DNA of 22,969 bases, taken from assembly GCA_910586975.1 (NCBI GenBank), contig CAJUKX010000035.1:1-22969 (forward strand), given 5' to 3'. The position numbers were made by a program, and so were the translations under genes. The first letter of the stretch is position 1. Each line of letters starts with the position of its first letter. This DNA is from an uncultured Muribaculaceae bacterium. Lineage in GTDB: Bacteria; Bacteroidota; Bacteroidia; Bacteroidales; Muribaculaceae. Shown one piece after another: positions 14,567 to 21,920 of the stretch. The notes beneath the pieces were generated by a model, which was not told the DNA's origin, did no database searches, and saw nothing but the letters and a program-made list of their open reading frames with translations.

Positions 14567-15918
14567 TGAGATTCGTTGACACCCTCAAAAACATCTGGAC
14601 AATCGATGAGCTGCGCAAGCGCATCCTCGTGACCCTTTTGTTGGTGCTCGTTTATCGTCTCGGTTGCTACGTGGTGCTTCCCGGCATCTCGCCTTCCGAT
14701 ATTGATGCACTTGCATCGTTCACAAACAAAAGCGGTCTGATGCAGCTCCTCGACATGTTCTCGGGCGGTGCTTTCTCCCAGGCTTCTATTTTTGCCCTGG
14801 GTATCATGCCCTACATCACGGCATCTATTGTCATCCAGCTCTGCGGCATGATTCTGCCTTCATTCCAGAAAATGCAACGCGAGGGTGAGAGTGGTCGCCA
14901 AAAGCTCAACCAGTACACAAGATATCTCACCGTATTGATTCTGGTACTTCAGGCTCCTGCTTATCTGATCAACCTTCAGGTGCAGGTGAACGGTGCCTCT
15001 AACGGTGCCAACCCGATGGTATTCGGATTCTGGACTATTGTGTACCTCACGATCATCCTTGCCGCAGGTGCGATGTTTATCCTCTGGCTTGGCGAACGTA
15101 TCACCGACCGTGGTATCGGCAACGGTATCTCGTTCATCATTCTTGTAGGTATCATTGCCCGTCTGCCCCAGGCTCTCTGGTATGAATTCTACTCACGCCT
15201 GCCCGGTACTACCGGTGGCCAAGGTGGTCTCGTGATGTTTATCGTTGAAATCGTCCTGCTCTTTATAGTTACTGTTGGTGCTGTACTTCTCGTACAGGGT
15301 ACCCGTAAGGTGCCTGTACAGTACGCCAAGCGTATCATAGGCAACCGCCAGTATGGTGGTCAGCGTCAGTACATACCTCTCAAGGTTAATGCTGCCGGCG
15401 TAATGCCCATCATCTTCGCTCAGGCCATCATGTTCATTCCCATGACACTGGCCGGATTCCGCGGAGGCAACAGTGGCTTCATGCAGGCATTCACCGATAT
15501 CAACAGCTTCTGGTATAACTTTGTGTTCTTTATCCTCATTGTAGCCTTCACTTACTTCTACACCGCCATTACAGTGCGTCCCACCGAAATGGCCGATAAT
15601 CTGAAGCGCAACAATGGATTCATCCCCGGCGTTAAACCCGGTAAGAAGACAGCCGAATATATCGACGCTATCATGTCGCGTATCACTCTCCCCGGCTCGA
15701 TTTTCCTCGGCGTGGTTGCTATACTTCCCGCTTTCGCTCGCCTGTTTGGTATCTCACAAAACTTCGCCCAGTTCTTCGGCGGCACATCGCTGCTGATTAT
15801 GGTAGGTGTAGTTCTTGATACACTGCAGCAGGTAGAAAGCCACCTTAAGATGCACCACTACGACGGTCTGATGAAGGAAGGCACAATCAAAGGTCGTACC
15901 ACCGGCCAAGCTTACTAA
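14566..15918 (+). CDS. secY: Protein translocase subunit SecY
   Basis: SecY is the inner-membrane channel for protein export and membrane insertion. The 450-residue product has about ten hydrophobic segments. The first is around residues 22-42 (LVTLLLVLVYRLGCYVVLPG-like), followed by the plug region GLMQLLDMFSGGAFSQASIF. Conserved features include GIMPYITASIVIQL (helix 2), ERITDRGIGNGISFIILVGI, and the cytosolic C5 loop EMADNLKRNNGFIPGVKPGK with its SecA-contacting residues. The ending LMKEGTIKGRTTG is typical. It overlaps rplO by one base. Confidence 0.98.
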   Translation: MRFVDTLKNIWTIDELRKRILVTLLLVLVYRLGCYVVLPGISPSDIDALASFTNKSGLMQLLDMFSGGAFSQASIFALGIMPYITASIVIQLCGMILPSFQKMQREGESGRQKLNQYTRYLTVLILVLQAPAYLINLQVQVNGASNGANPMVFGFWTIVYLTIILAAGAMFILWLGERITDRGIGNGISFIILVGIIARLPQALWYEFYSRLPGTTGGQGGLVMFIVEIVLLFIVTVGAVLLVQGTRKVPVQYAKRIIGNRQYGGQRQYIPLKVNAAGVMPIIFAQAIMFIPMTLAGFRGGNSGFMQAFTDINSFWYNFVFFILIVAFTYFYTAITVRPTEMADNLKRNNGFIPGVKPGKKTAEYIDAIMSRITLPGSIFLGVVAILPAFARLFGISQNFAQFFGGTSLLIMVGVVLDTLQQVESHLKMHHYDGLMKEGTIKGRTTGQAY

Positions 15919-15945
15919 TCAACGATTGCCTGATTATCATATATA

Positions 15946-16740
15946 ATGATTTATCTCAAGACACCGGAACAAATGCAGCTGATGGCTCAGGCCGCCGATC
16001 TGATATCGCGGACCATGGGCGAAATAGCAGCATGGGTAAAACCCGGAGTTACTACACGCAAGCTCGACACCATTGCCCGTGAATTTATTCACGACAATGG
16101 TGGCAAGCCTGCCTGTCTTGGTTATGAAGGCTTCCCCGGTACTCTTTGCATCGAGGTGAACGAAACCGTTGTTCACGGTTTCCCTTCAGCCTACGCCCTT
16201 CGCGACGGCGATATTATCGGAATTGATACCGTAGTCGAACTCAATGGTTTCAATGCCGATATGTGCTATACTTTCGCCCTCGACGGAGTTGACCAAAAAG
16301 TGATTGACCTCTGCCGTACAACTTACGAAAGCCTCTATGTAGGTATCAACGCATGCAAGCCCGGCAAGCGTATCGGCGATATAGCCAACGCTATCCAGAC
16401 TTATTGTGAGCATCGCAATTATTCTGTGGTAAGGGAAATGTGCGGTCACGGCATAGGATGTTCAATGCACGAATCACCTGAAGTACCCAATTACGGTCGC
16501 CGTGGTACCGGCCCTGTTCTGCGAAACGGCATGTGTATTTGCATCGAACCGATGATCAATCTCGGATCCCGTAATATCATTATAGAAAGTGACGGCTGGC
16601 AGTGTCGTACCCGCGACCGCAAACCGTCAGCTCATTTTGAGCACACAATTGCTCTCTATGGAGATGAGTCGCATGTACTTACAACATTCGACTATATCCA
16701 TCAGGCATTCCCAAACCGATATAATCCTGTACAAAAATAA
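15946..16740 (+). CDS. map: Methionine aminopeptidase, type I
   Basis: Removes the initiator methionine from new proteins as they leave the ribosome. The 264-residue protein has the pita-bread fold and all catalytic positions. Substrate-contacting His77 is in NETVVHGFPS. The metal ligands are Asp94 (GIDT), Asp105 (FNADMCYTF), His168 (CGHGIG), Glu201 (CIEPMINLG) and Glu232 (HFEHTI). There is no N-terminal zinc-finger extension, so it is the short bacterial type. In Bacteroidota it lies between secY and infA. It is followed by a T-rich stretch and a 53-base gap. Confidence 0.97.
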   Translation: MIYLKTPEQMQLMAQAADLISRTMGEIAAWVKPGVTTRKLDTIAREFIHDNGGKPACLGYEGFPGTLCIEVNETVVHGFPSAYALRDGDIIGIDTVVELNGFNADMCYTFALDGVDQKVIDLCRTTYESLYVGINACKPGKRIGDIANAIQTYCEHRNYSVVREMCGHGIGCSMHESPEVPNYGRRGTGPVLRNGMCICIEPMINLGSRNIIIESDGWQCRTRDRKPSAHFEHTIALYGDESHVLTTFDYIHQAFPNRYNPVQK

Positions 16741-16793
16741 TTTTTTTTTGCTTTGTACACAATAAAAGATTACATCCTTCGTTAAAAGTTAGT

Positions 16794-17012
16794 ATGGCTA
16801 AACAAACAGCAATCGAACAGGACGGCACTATTGTCGAAGCACTGTCAAATGCAATGTTTCGTGTCGAGTTGGAAAACGGACACGAAATTACTGCACATAT
16901 CTCCGGAAAGATGCGTATGCACTACATCAAGATTCTTCCCGGGGATAAAGTACGTGTAGAAATGTCGCCCTATGACCTCTCAAAAGGTCGTATTGCCTTC
17001 AGATACAAATAA
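16794..17012 (+). CDS. infA: Translation initiation factor IF-1
   Basis: IF-1 occupies the A site of the 30S subunit during initiation and works with IF-2 and IF-3. The 72-residue product is a single OB (S1-like) domain: MAKQTAIEQDGTIVEALSNA, MFRVELENGHEITAHISGKM, RMHYIKILPGDKVRVEMSPY and DLSKGRIAFRYK, matching the family at full length. The 60-base gap to rpmJ has a weak GGAGCT/AGCTTCC stem that I do not consider significant. Confidence 0.98.
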   Translation: MAKQTAIEQDGTIVEALSNAMFRVELENGHEITAHISGKMRMHYIKILPGDKVRVEMSPYDLSKGRIAFRYK

Positions 17013-17072
17013 ACTAAAAGACAACCATAGGAGCTTTCGTTAAGAGTAGCTTCCAAACTAAAAGAAACAAAT

Positions 17073-17189
17073 ATGAAAGTAAGAGCTTCAGTTAAAAAGC
17101 GCACCCCGGACAGCAAGATTGTCCGTCGCAAGGGTCGCCTCTACGTGATTAACAAGAAAAACCCCAAGTACAAACAACGTCAAGGATAA
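17073..17189 (+). CDS. rpmJ: 50S ribosomal protein L36, zinc-free form
   Basis: A 38-residue product translated directly: MKVRASVKKRTPDSKIVRRK followed by GRLYVINKKNPKYKQRQG. The N- and C-termini are those of L36, but the four zinc ligands of the classic form (three cysteines and a histidine) are all absent, so this is a C-minus type. L36 stabilises 23S rRNA near the base of the L7/L12 stalk. The position between infA and rpsM is the standard one. Confidence 0.96.
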   Translation: MKVRASVKKRTPDSKIVRRKGRLYVINKKNPKYKQRQG

Positions 17190-17196
17190 TTTTTGT

Positions 17197-17204
17197 TATT
17201 TTTG
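17197..17204 (+). promoter_or_regulatory. Possible promoter upstream of rpsM
   Basis: TATTTTTG matches the TAnnTTTG -7 consensus and lies 22 bases before the rpsM ATG, followed by GCAG as often seen at Bacteroidota starts. No TTTG box is present about 20 bases upstream, inside the rpmJ end, so it may be weak or fortuitous. If active, it would give a very short leader to the rpsM-rplQ part of the cluster. Confidence 0.35.
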
Positions 17205-17225
17205 CAGAAAAAATATCAGTAATTT

Positions 17226-17606
17226 ATGGCAATTCGTATAGTGGGAGTTGACCTCCCCCAAAACAAGCAGGGCCAGATTGCCCTCACCTACATCTTCGGC
17301 ATCGGACGTAGCTCTGCCAAGACTATCCTCGAGAAGGCCGGCGTTGACCCCGAGCTCAAAGTCCAGGATTGGACTGACGCTCAGGCAGCCAAAGTTCGCG
17401 AAGTCATCGGCGCAGACTACAAGGTTGAAGGTGACCTCCGCTCGGAAATCCAGCTTAACATCAAGCGTCTCATGGATATCGGCTGCTACCGTGGCATTCG
17501 CCACCGTATCGGTCTTCCCGTTCGCGGCCAGTCTACCAAGAACAATGCACGTACCCGCAAGGGCCGTAAGAAAACCGTTGCTAACAAGAAGAAAGCTACT
17601 AAATAA
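17226..17606 (+). CDS. rpsM: 30S ribosomal protein S13
   Basis: S13 lies at the top of the 30S head and contributes to bridges with L5 and to P-site tRNA contact through its tail. The 126-residue product begins MAIRIVGVDLPQNKQGQIAL and contains YIFGIGRSSAKTIL. It ends in the basic tail RHRIGLPVRGQSTKNNARTR followed by KGRKKTVANKKKATK, standard for the family. Nine bases separate it from rpsK. Confidence 0.98.
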   Translation: MAIRIVGVDLPQNKQGQIALTYIFGIGRSSAKTILEKAGVDPELKVQDWTDAQAAKVREVIGADYKVEGDLRSEIQLNIKRLMDIGCYRGIRHRIGLPVRGQSTKNNARTRKGRKKTVANKKKATK

Positions 17607-17615
17607 TAACGAACT

Positions 17616-18005
17616 ATGGCAAAGAAAACAGTCGCTCAGAAGAAACGCAACGTTAAGGTTAGCGCCGAAGGACAGCTCCACGTTCATTCTTCGTTCAACA
17701 ATATCATCGTGTGCTTAGCCAATAGCGAAGGTCAGGTTATCTCTTGGTCTTCAGCTGGTAAGATGGGCTTCCGCGGTTCTAAGAAGAATACTCCCTACGC
17801 AGCTCAGATGGCAGCACAGGATTGCGCTAAGATTGCCTTCGACCTCGGTCTCCGCAAGGTTAAGGCTTATGTTAAAGGACCCGGCAACGGCCGAGAGTCT
17901 GCTATCCGTACCATCCATGGTGCCGGCATTGAAGTAACCGAAATCATCGACGTTACTCCGCTGCCCCACAATGGCTGTCGTCCCCCCAAACGTCGTAGAG
18001 TTTAA
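17616..18005 (+). CDS. rpsK: 30S ribosomal protein S11
   Basis: S11 forms the 30S platform with S18 and S6 and contacts the mRNA exit region. The 129-residue product contains VHSSFNNIIVCLANSEGQVI, SWSSAGKMGFRGSKKNTPYA and VKGPGNGRESAIRTIHGAGI, and ends TPLPHNGCRPPKRRRV, which is diagnostic. A 187-base gap with a predicted mRNA structure separates it from rpsD. Confidence 0.98.
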   Translation: MAKKTVAQKKRNVKVSAEGQLHVHSSFNNIIVCLANSEGQVISWSSAGKMGFRGSKKNTPYAAQMAAQDCAKIAFDLGLRKVKAYVKGPGNGRESAIRTIHGAGIEVTEIIDVTPLPHNGCRPPKRRRV

Positions 18006-18104
18006 TAATCAGTTAGGCATTCAGTCAACGACTCTACCCTGAATCCGCGACTCATGCTATCTCTACTTTCTCTTTTAGTTTAAATTAAAACATTAATTTT
18101 TTTA

Positions 18105-18171
18105 AGGAATCACAAATACAGAACTACCGATACCGTCAACACCTTGACACCTCGGATCGGTGTGGATTCCT
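18105..18171 (+). promoter_or_regulatory. Structured leader before rpsD (candidate S4 autoregulatory site)
   Basis: AGGAATC (18105-18111) pairs perfectly with GATTCCT (18165-18171), enclosing a second hairpin ACACC/GGTGT (18147-18151 with 18159-18163, seven-base loop). The element ends 21 bases before the rpsD ATG in the 187-base rpsK-rpsD gap. S4 represses its operon through an mRNA structure in several bacteria, so the position is suggestive. Identity with a known leader motif is not established. Confidence 0.45.
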
Positions 18172-18192
18172 CAACAACTGATTCTTAAAACA

Positions 18193-18798
18193 ATGGCAAG
18201 ATATACAGGTCCCAAGACCAAAATCGCCCGTAAGTTTGGCGAGCCCATCTTCGGAGAAGATAAAACGCTCCAGCGCCGCAACTATCCCCCCGGCCAGCAC
18301 GGCCAGAACAAGCGTCGCAAGACTTCTGAATACGGTGTTCAGCTTCGCGAAAAGCAGAAAGCTAAATATACATACGGTGTTCTCGAAAAGCAGTTCAGCA
18401 ACCTTTTCGAAAAGGCTTCACGCCTCAAAGGTATCACCGGTGTTATCCTGCTTCAGCTTCTCGAATCTCGTCTTGACAACGTAGTTTATCGTCTGGGTAT
18501 CGCTCCCACACGTGCAGCTGCCCGTCAGATTGTGCTCCACCGTCACATCACCGTTAACGGCCAGGTTGTTAACATCCCCTCTTACGATGTAAAAGCCGGC
18601 GACGTAATCGGTGTACGCGAAAAATCAAAGTCTCTCGAAGTTATCCAGGACGCTCTCGCCGGTTTCAACCACAGCAAGTATCCCTGGATCGAGTGGGACG
18701 AAAACCAGAAAGCAGGTAAATTCCTTCACCTTCCCGAACGCGAAGACATTCCCGAAAACATCAAGGAACAGCTCATCGTCGAACTTTATTCGAAGTAA
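18193..18798 (+). CDS. rpsD: 30S ribosomal protein S4
   Basis: S4 is a primary 16S rRNA binding protein that initiates 30S assembly and affects decoding accuracy. I choose ATG 18193 (201 residues, MARYTGPKTKIARKFGEPIF), the family start, over an in-frame ATG at 18160 that falls within the predicted leader hairpin. The protein has RRNYPPGQHGQNKRRKTSEY followed by GVQLREKQKAKYTYGVLEKQF. The S4 RNA-binding domain is seen as LESRLDNVVYRLGIAPTRAA and RQIVLHRHITVNGQVVNIPS. No zinc-binding cysteines are present in the N-terminus. Confidence 0.97.
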   Translation: MARYTGPKTKIARKFGEPIFGEDKTLQRRNYPPGQHGQNKRRKTSEYGVQLREKQKAKYTYGVLEKQFSNLFEKASRLKGITGVILLQLLESRLDNVVYRLGIAPTRAAARQIVLHRHITVNGQVVNIPSYDVKAGDVIGVREKSKSLEVIQDALAGFNHSKYPWIEWDENQKAGKFLHLPEREDIPENIKEQLIVELYSK

Positions 18799-18819
18799 TA
18801 ATTAAAATACATCAGATCC

Positions 18820-19812
18820 ATGGCTATATTACCATTCCAGAAACCCGACAAGGTGCTCATGCTCGAAGCAGACAACTTCTTCGGAAAGTTCGAGTTCAAA
18901 CCCCTGGAACCCGGCTATGGCATCACCGTGGGCAACGCTCTCCGTCGAGTTCTCATCAACTCGCTCGAAGGTTTTGCTATCTCCTCAATCAAGATTGACG
19001 GAGTAAAACACGAATTCGATACCATCCCCGGCGTTAAGGAAGACGTTACTAACATCATCCTTAATCTGAAGAAGGTTGATCTCAAGCAGACTGTTGAAGA
19101 TACTGACTTCGAAAAGGTTACCATCAACGTTTCGGGAAAAGATGTATTCAAGGCCGGCGACATTGGCAAGGCTCTCAGCGGATTCGAAGTAATGAATCCC
19201 GACCTTGTCATCTGTCATCTGGATCAAAACGCAAGTTTCAATATCACTCTTAACGTCAACAAGGGTCGCTCTTGGATTCCTGCTGAAGAAAATGTCACCC
19301 CCAACGATGACATTGACACAATCGCAATCGACTCCACCTACACCCCTATCAAGAATGTTAAGTTTACCGTTGAGAACTTCCGTGTAGACCAGAAGACCGA
19401 CTACGACAAGCTCACTCTTGAAATCACCACCAATGGCTCTATCCTTCCTAAGGATGCGCTCAAGGAAGCTGCTAAGATCCTGATCTACCACTTTATGCTT
19501 TTCTCTGATGAGAAAATCACTCTTGAAACTCAGGAAACTGACAGCAATGAAGTATTCGATGAGGAAGTGCTCCACATGCGCCAACTCCTTAAGTCGAAGC
19601 TTGTTGATATGGATCTTTCAGTTCGTGCACTCAACTGCCTCAAGAGCGCTGAAGTTGAGACTCTCGCCGAGTTGGTAGTCTTCAACAAGACCGACCTGCT
19701 TAAATTCCGCAACTTCGGTAAGAAGTCGCTTACTGAGCTCGAAGACCTGCTCACAAGCCTCAACCTGTCGTTCGGAATGGATATTTCCCGTTACAAATTA
19801 GATAAAGAATAA
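18820..19812 (+). CDS. rpoA: RNA polymerase alpha subunit
   Basis: Alpha dimerises to start RNA polymerase assembly and contacts upstream DNA and regulators. The 330-residue product has the N-terminal domain (FEPLKPLEPGYG-like start KFEFKPLEPGYGITVGNALR, then RVLINSLEGFAISSIKIDGV). A linker rich in Glu and Asp lies near 235-255. The C-terminal helix-hairpin-helix domain reads LSVRALNCLKSAEVETLAEL and FRNFGKKSLTELEDLL. Arg269 aligns with the DNA-contacting Arg265 of E. coli. It lies between rpsD and rplQ in the alpha cluster; gaps are 21 and five bases. Confidence 0.98.
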   Translation: MAILPFQKPDKVLMLEADNFFGKFEFKPLEPGYGITVGNALRRVLINSLEGFAISSIKIDGVKHEFDTIPGVKEDVTNIILNLKKVDLKQTVEDTDFEKVTINVSGKDVFKAGDIGKALSGFEVMNPDLVICHLDQNASFNITLNVNKGRSWIPAEENVTPNDDIDTIAIDSTYTPIKNVKFTVENFRVDQKTDYDKLTLEITTNGSILPKDALKEAAKILIYHFMLFSDEKITLETQETDSNEVFDEEVLHMRQLLKSKLVDMDLSVRALNCLKSAEVETLAELVVFNKTDLLKFRNFGKKSLTELEDLLTSLNLSFGMDISRYKLDKE

Positions 19813-19817
19813 CTCCG

Positions 19818-20294
19818 ATGAGACACAATAAGAAATTCAATCACCTTAGCCGCAAAAAGGCACACCGCGATGCCCTGCTTGCTAACATGACCGTATCGCT
19901 CATCCTCAAAAAGCGCATCTTCACAACTCTGGCCAAAGCCAAGGCTCTCCGCGTGTACGCTGAACCCCTGATCAACCGCGCTAAAGAGGATTCAACCTCA
20001 AACCGTCGCCTCGTTTTCTCTCACCTTCAGAACAAGGAAGCTATCAAGGAGCTTTTCCAGAACGTAGCTGAGAAGATCGCTGAACGTCCCGGTGGCTACA
20101 CCCGCATCCTCAAGACCGGCAACCGTCTTGGTGACAATGCCAAGACTTGCTTCATCGAACTCGTTGACTACAACGAAGCTATGCTCAAGGATAAGAGCGA
20201 AGCCAAGGCCAAGACCCGTCGTTCACGCAAAAAGGCTGCTCCCGCTGCTGAAGCACCCGCTGCTCCCGCCGCTGAAGAAGCTAAGGCTGAATAA
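19818..20294 (+). CDS. rplQ: 50S ribosomal protein L17 with Ala/Glu-rich tail
   Basis: L17 sits near the tunnel exit of the large subunit. The 158-residue product begins MRHNKKFNHLSRKKAHRDAL and has ERPGGYTRILKTGNRLGDNA, the family signature. After about residue 130 it carries a low-complexity tail (RRSRKKAAPAAEAPAAPAAE followed by EAKAE), absent from the 127-residue E. coli protein and, as far as I recall, common in Bacteroidota. It is the last gene of the super-operon, followed 25 bases later by an intrinsic terminator. Confidence 0.97.
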   Translation: MRHNKKFNHLSRKKAHRDALLANMTVSLILKKRIFTTLAKAKALRVYAEPLINRAKEDSTSNRRLVFSHLQNKEAIKELFQNVAEKIAERPGGYTRILKTGNRLGDNAKTCFIELVDYNEAMLKDKSEAKAKTRRSRKKAAPAAEAPAAPAAEEAKAE

Positions 20295-20319
20295 TAAGTT
20301 CACTCTTGCAATTTCATAC

Positions 20320-20352
20320 AGACGTCCCTCACCGCGAGGGGCGTCTTTTTTT
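20320..20352 (+). terminator. Intrinsic terminator ending the ribosomal super-operon
   Basis: AGACG-T-CCCTC pairs with GAGGG-G-CGTCT (20320-20330 with 20336-20346), an 11-bp stem including one wobble, loop ACCGC, followed directly by a T-run to 20352. It lies just after rplQ and separates the cluster from eno. Confidence 0.93.
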
Positions 20353-20437
20353 GTACGCGATTTTAGCATAGGGTAGGGGATATAAGTCCCTGAAGCCTTA
20401 ATGGTTTATCTCTCAATTTTTTTCTTTTTAAATTTTA

Positions 20438-20467
20438 TTGAATTTAACTGAAAAATTTGTATCTTTG
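20438..20467 (+). promoter_or_regulatory. Promoter of eno
   Basis: TTG at 20438-20440, a 19-base gap, then TATCTTTG at 20460-20467, the Bacteroidota consensus. Transcription should begin near 20474, leaving an 80-base leader. A compact hairpin CCAAGC-TGTC-GCTTGG at 20473-20488 would lie at the very 5' end of the mRNA and may stabilise it. Confidence 0.85.
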
Positions 20468-20553
20468 CACTGCCAAGCTGTCGCTTGGTATATATGTGGA
20501 AAATCATATACTTAAAACATATACTTTTCTAAGTAATAAAGAAACATAGCACT

Positions 20554-21846
20554 ATGAAAATTGAAAAAATCATCGGTCGTGAAGTACTCGACTCTCGTGG
20601 TAACCCCACAGTTGAAGTAGATGTAATCCTCGAATCAGGCGCATGTGGTCGTGCATCTGTTCCCTCGGGTGCATCAACCGGCGAAAACGAAGCTCTCGAG
20701 CTCCGTGACGGCGACAAGTCCCGCTACATGGGCAAGGGCGTTCTCAAGGCAGTTGCAAATGTAAACGGCCCCATCGCTGAAGCCCTCAAAGGTATGAGCG
20801 CTCTCGACCAGATCGCTATTGACGAAAAGATGCTCGCTCTCGACGGCACCGAAACCAAGAGCAACCTCGGCGCTAACGCCATCCTCGGTGTTTCTCTTGC
20901 CGTAGCTAAAGCTGCTGCCAACTATCTCGACCTTCCCCTTTACAAATACATCGGTGGTTGCAACACATACGTACTGCCCGTGCCCATGATGAATATCATC
21001 AACGGCGGTGCTCACTCTGATGCTCCCATCTGCTTCCAGGAATTCATGATCCGTCCCATCGGCGCTACTTCTTTCCGCGAAGGTATCCGCATGGGCACTG
21101 AAGTGTTCCACAACCTCAAGAAAGTTCTCCACGACCGCAATCTCTCTACAGCTGTAGGTGACGAAGGTGGTTTCGCTCCCGCCCTCGACGGTACCGAAGA
21201 CGCCCTCAACGTTATCATCCAAGCTATCGAAAAGGCAGGTTACGTTCCCGGTAAGGACGTTACAATCGGTCTCGACTGCGCTTCTTCTGAATTCTTCGAA
21301 AACGGCGTTTACGACTACACTTGGAAGCAGGGCGAAGGCGCTCCCAAGCTCTCAAGCAAGGAACAGGCTGAATTCCTCAAGTCTCTCGTTGAAAAATACC
21401 CCATCGACTCTATCGAAGACGGTATGGCTGAAAACGACTGGGAAGGCTGGAAGATTCTCACCGACCTCATCGGCGACCGTTGCCAGCTCGTAGGTGACGA
21501 CCTCTTCGTTACCAACGTTAAGTACCTCCAGCGCGGTATCAACGAAGGTTGCGCCAACTCAATCCTCGTCAAGGTTAACCAGATCGGTTCGCTCACCGAA
21601 ACACTCCGTGCAGTTGAGCTCGCTCAGCGCAACAACTACACCGCAGTTATCTCTCACCGTTCAGGCGAAACAGAAGATGCTACCATCGCCGACATCGCTG
21701 TAGCTACCAACGCCGGCCAGATCAAGACCGGTTCTGCTTCTCGCTCTGACCGTATGGCCAAGTACAACCAGCTCCTCCGTATCGAAGAAGAACTCGGCGC
21801 TGCTGCTCAGTACGGCTATGGCAAAAAGACCAAGCGTGCAGAATAA
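20554..21846 (+). CDS. eno: Enolase (phosphopyruvate hydratase)
   Basis: Interconverts 2-phosphoglycerate and phosphoenolpyruvate in glycolysis and gluconeogenesis, in the cytoplasm. The 430-residue protein has the mobile loop SVPSGASTGENEALELRDGD-like sequence near residues 36-55 and the catalytic acid GDEGGFAP (Glu204). Magnesium ligands are Asp241 (GLDCASSEF), Glu288 (SIEDGMAENDW) and the GDD pair at 314-316. The catalytic base is Lys340 (LVKVNQIGSLTET), and the SHRSGETED loop follows. All are intact at normal length. It is monocistronic, with its own promoter and terminator, and codon bias is strong, as expected for high expression. Confidence 0.98.
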   Translation: MKIEKIIGREVLDSRGNPTVEVDVILESGACGRASVPSGASTGENEALELRDGDKSRYMGKGVLKAVANVNGPIAEALKGMSALDQIAIDEKMLALDGTETKSNLGANAILGVSLAVAKAAANYLDLPLYKYIGGCNTYVLPVPMMNIINGGAHSDAPICFQEFMIRPIGATSFREGIRMGTEVFHNLKKVLHDRNLSTAVGDEGGFAPALDGTEDALNVIIQAIEKAGYVPGKDVTIGLDCASSEFFENGVYDYTWKQGEGAPKLSSKEQAEFLKSLVEKYPIDSIEDGMAENDWEGWKILTDLIGDRCQLVGDDLFVTNVKYLQRGINEGCANSILVKVNQIGSLTETLRAVELAQRNNYTAVISHRSGETEDATIADIAVATNAGQIKTGSASRSDRMAKYNQLLRIEEELGAAAQYGYGKKTKRAE

Positions 21847-21869
21847 TTGATTTAGCACCTTATACATTT

Positions 21870-21908
21870 AACGCCCGGTTTCACAGAAGAAGCCGGGCGT
21901 TATTATTG
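21870..21908. terminator. Terminator between convergent genes
   Basis: AACGCCCGG (21870-21878) pairs with CCGGGCGTT (21893-21901). The stem extends inward through TTTC/GAAG to a six-base loop, giving about 13 pairs with one wobble. TTATTATT follows on the plus strand, which fits termination of eno. The minus-strand amidase gene ends 20 bases away on the other side, so the stem may serve both directions, although the T-run on that strand is poor. Confidence 0.8.
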
Positions 21909-21920
21909 GTATTATTTTGT

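Noticed and set aside
15516..15523. TAACTTTG inside secY as a promoter (also TATTTTTG at 14787-14794)
   Set aside because: No TTTG box at the required distance upstream of either; isolated 6-base matches are expected by chance in coding DNA.
18160..18192. N-terminal extension of S4 from ATG 18160
   Set aside because: Overlaps the 3' arm of the predicted leader structure; the family start MARYTGPK begins at 18193.
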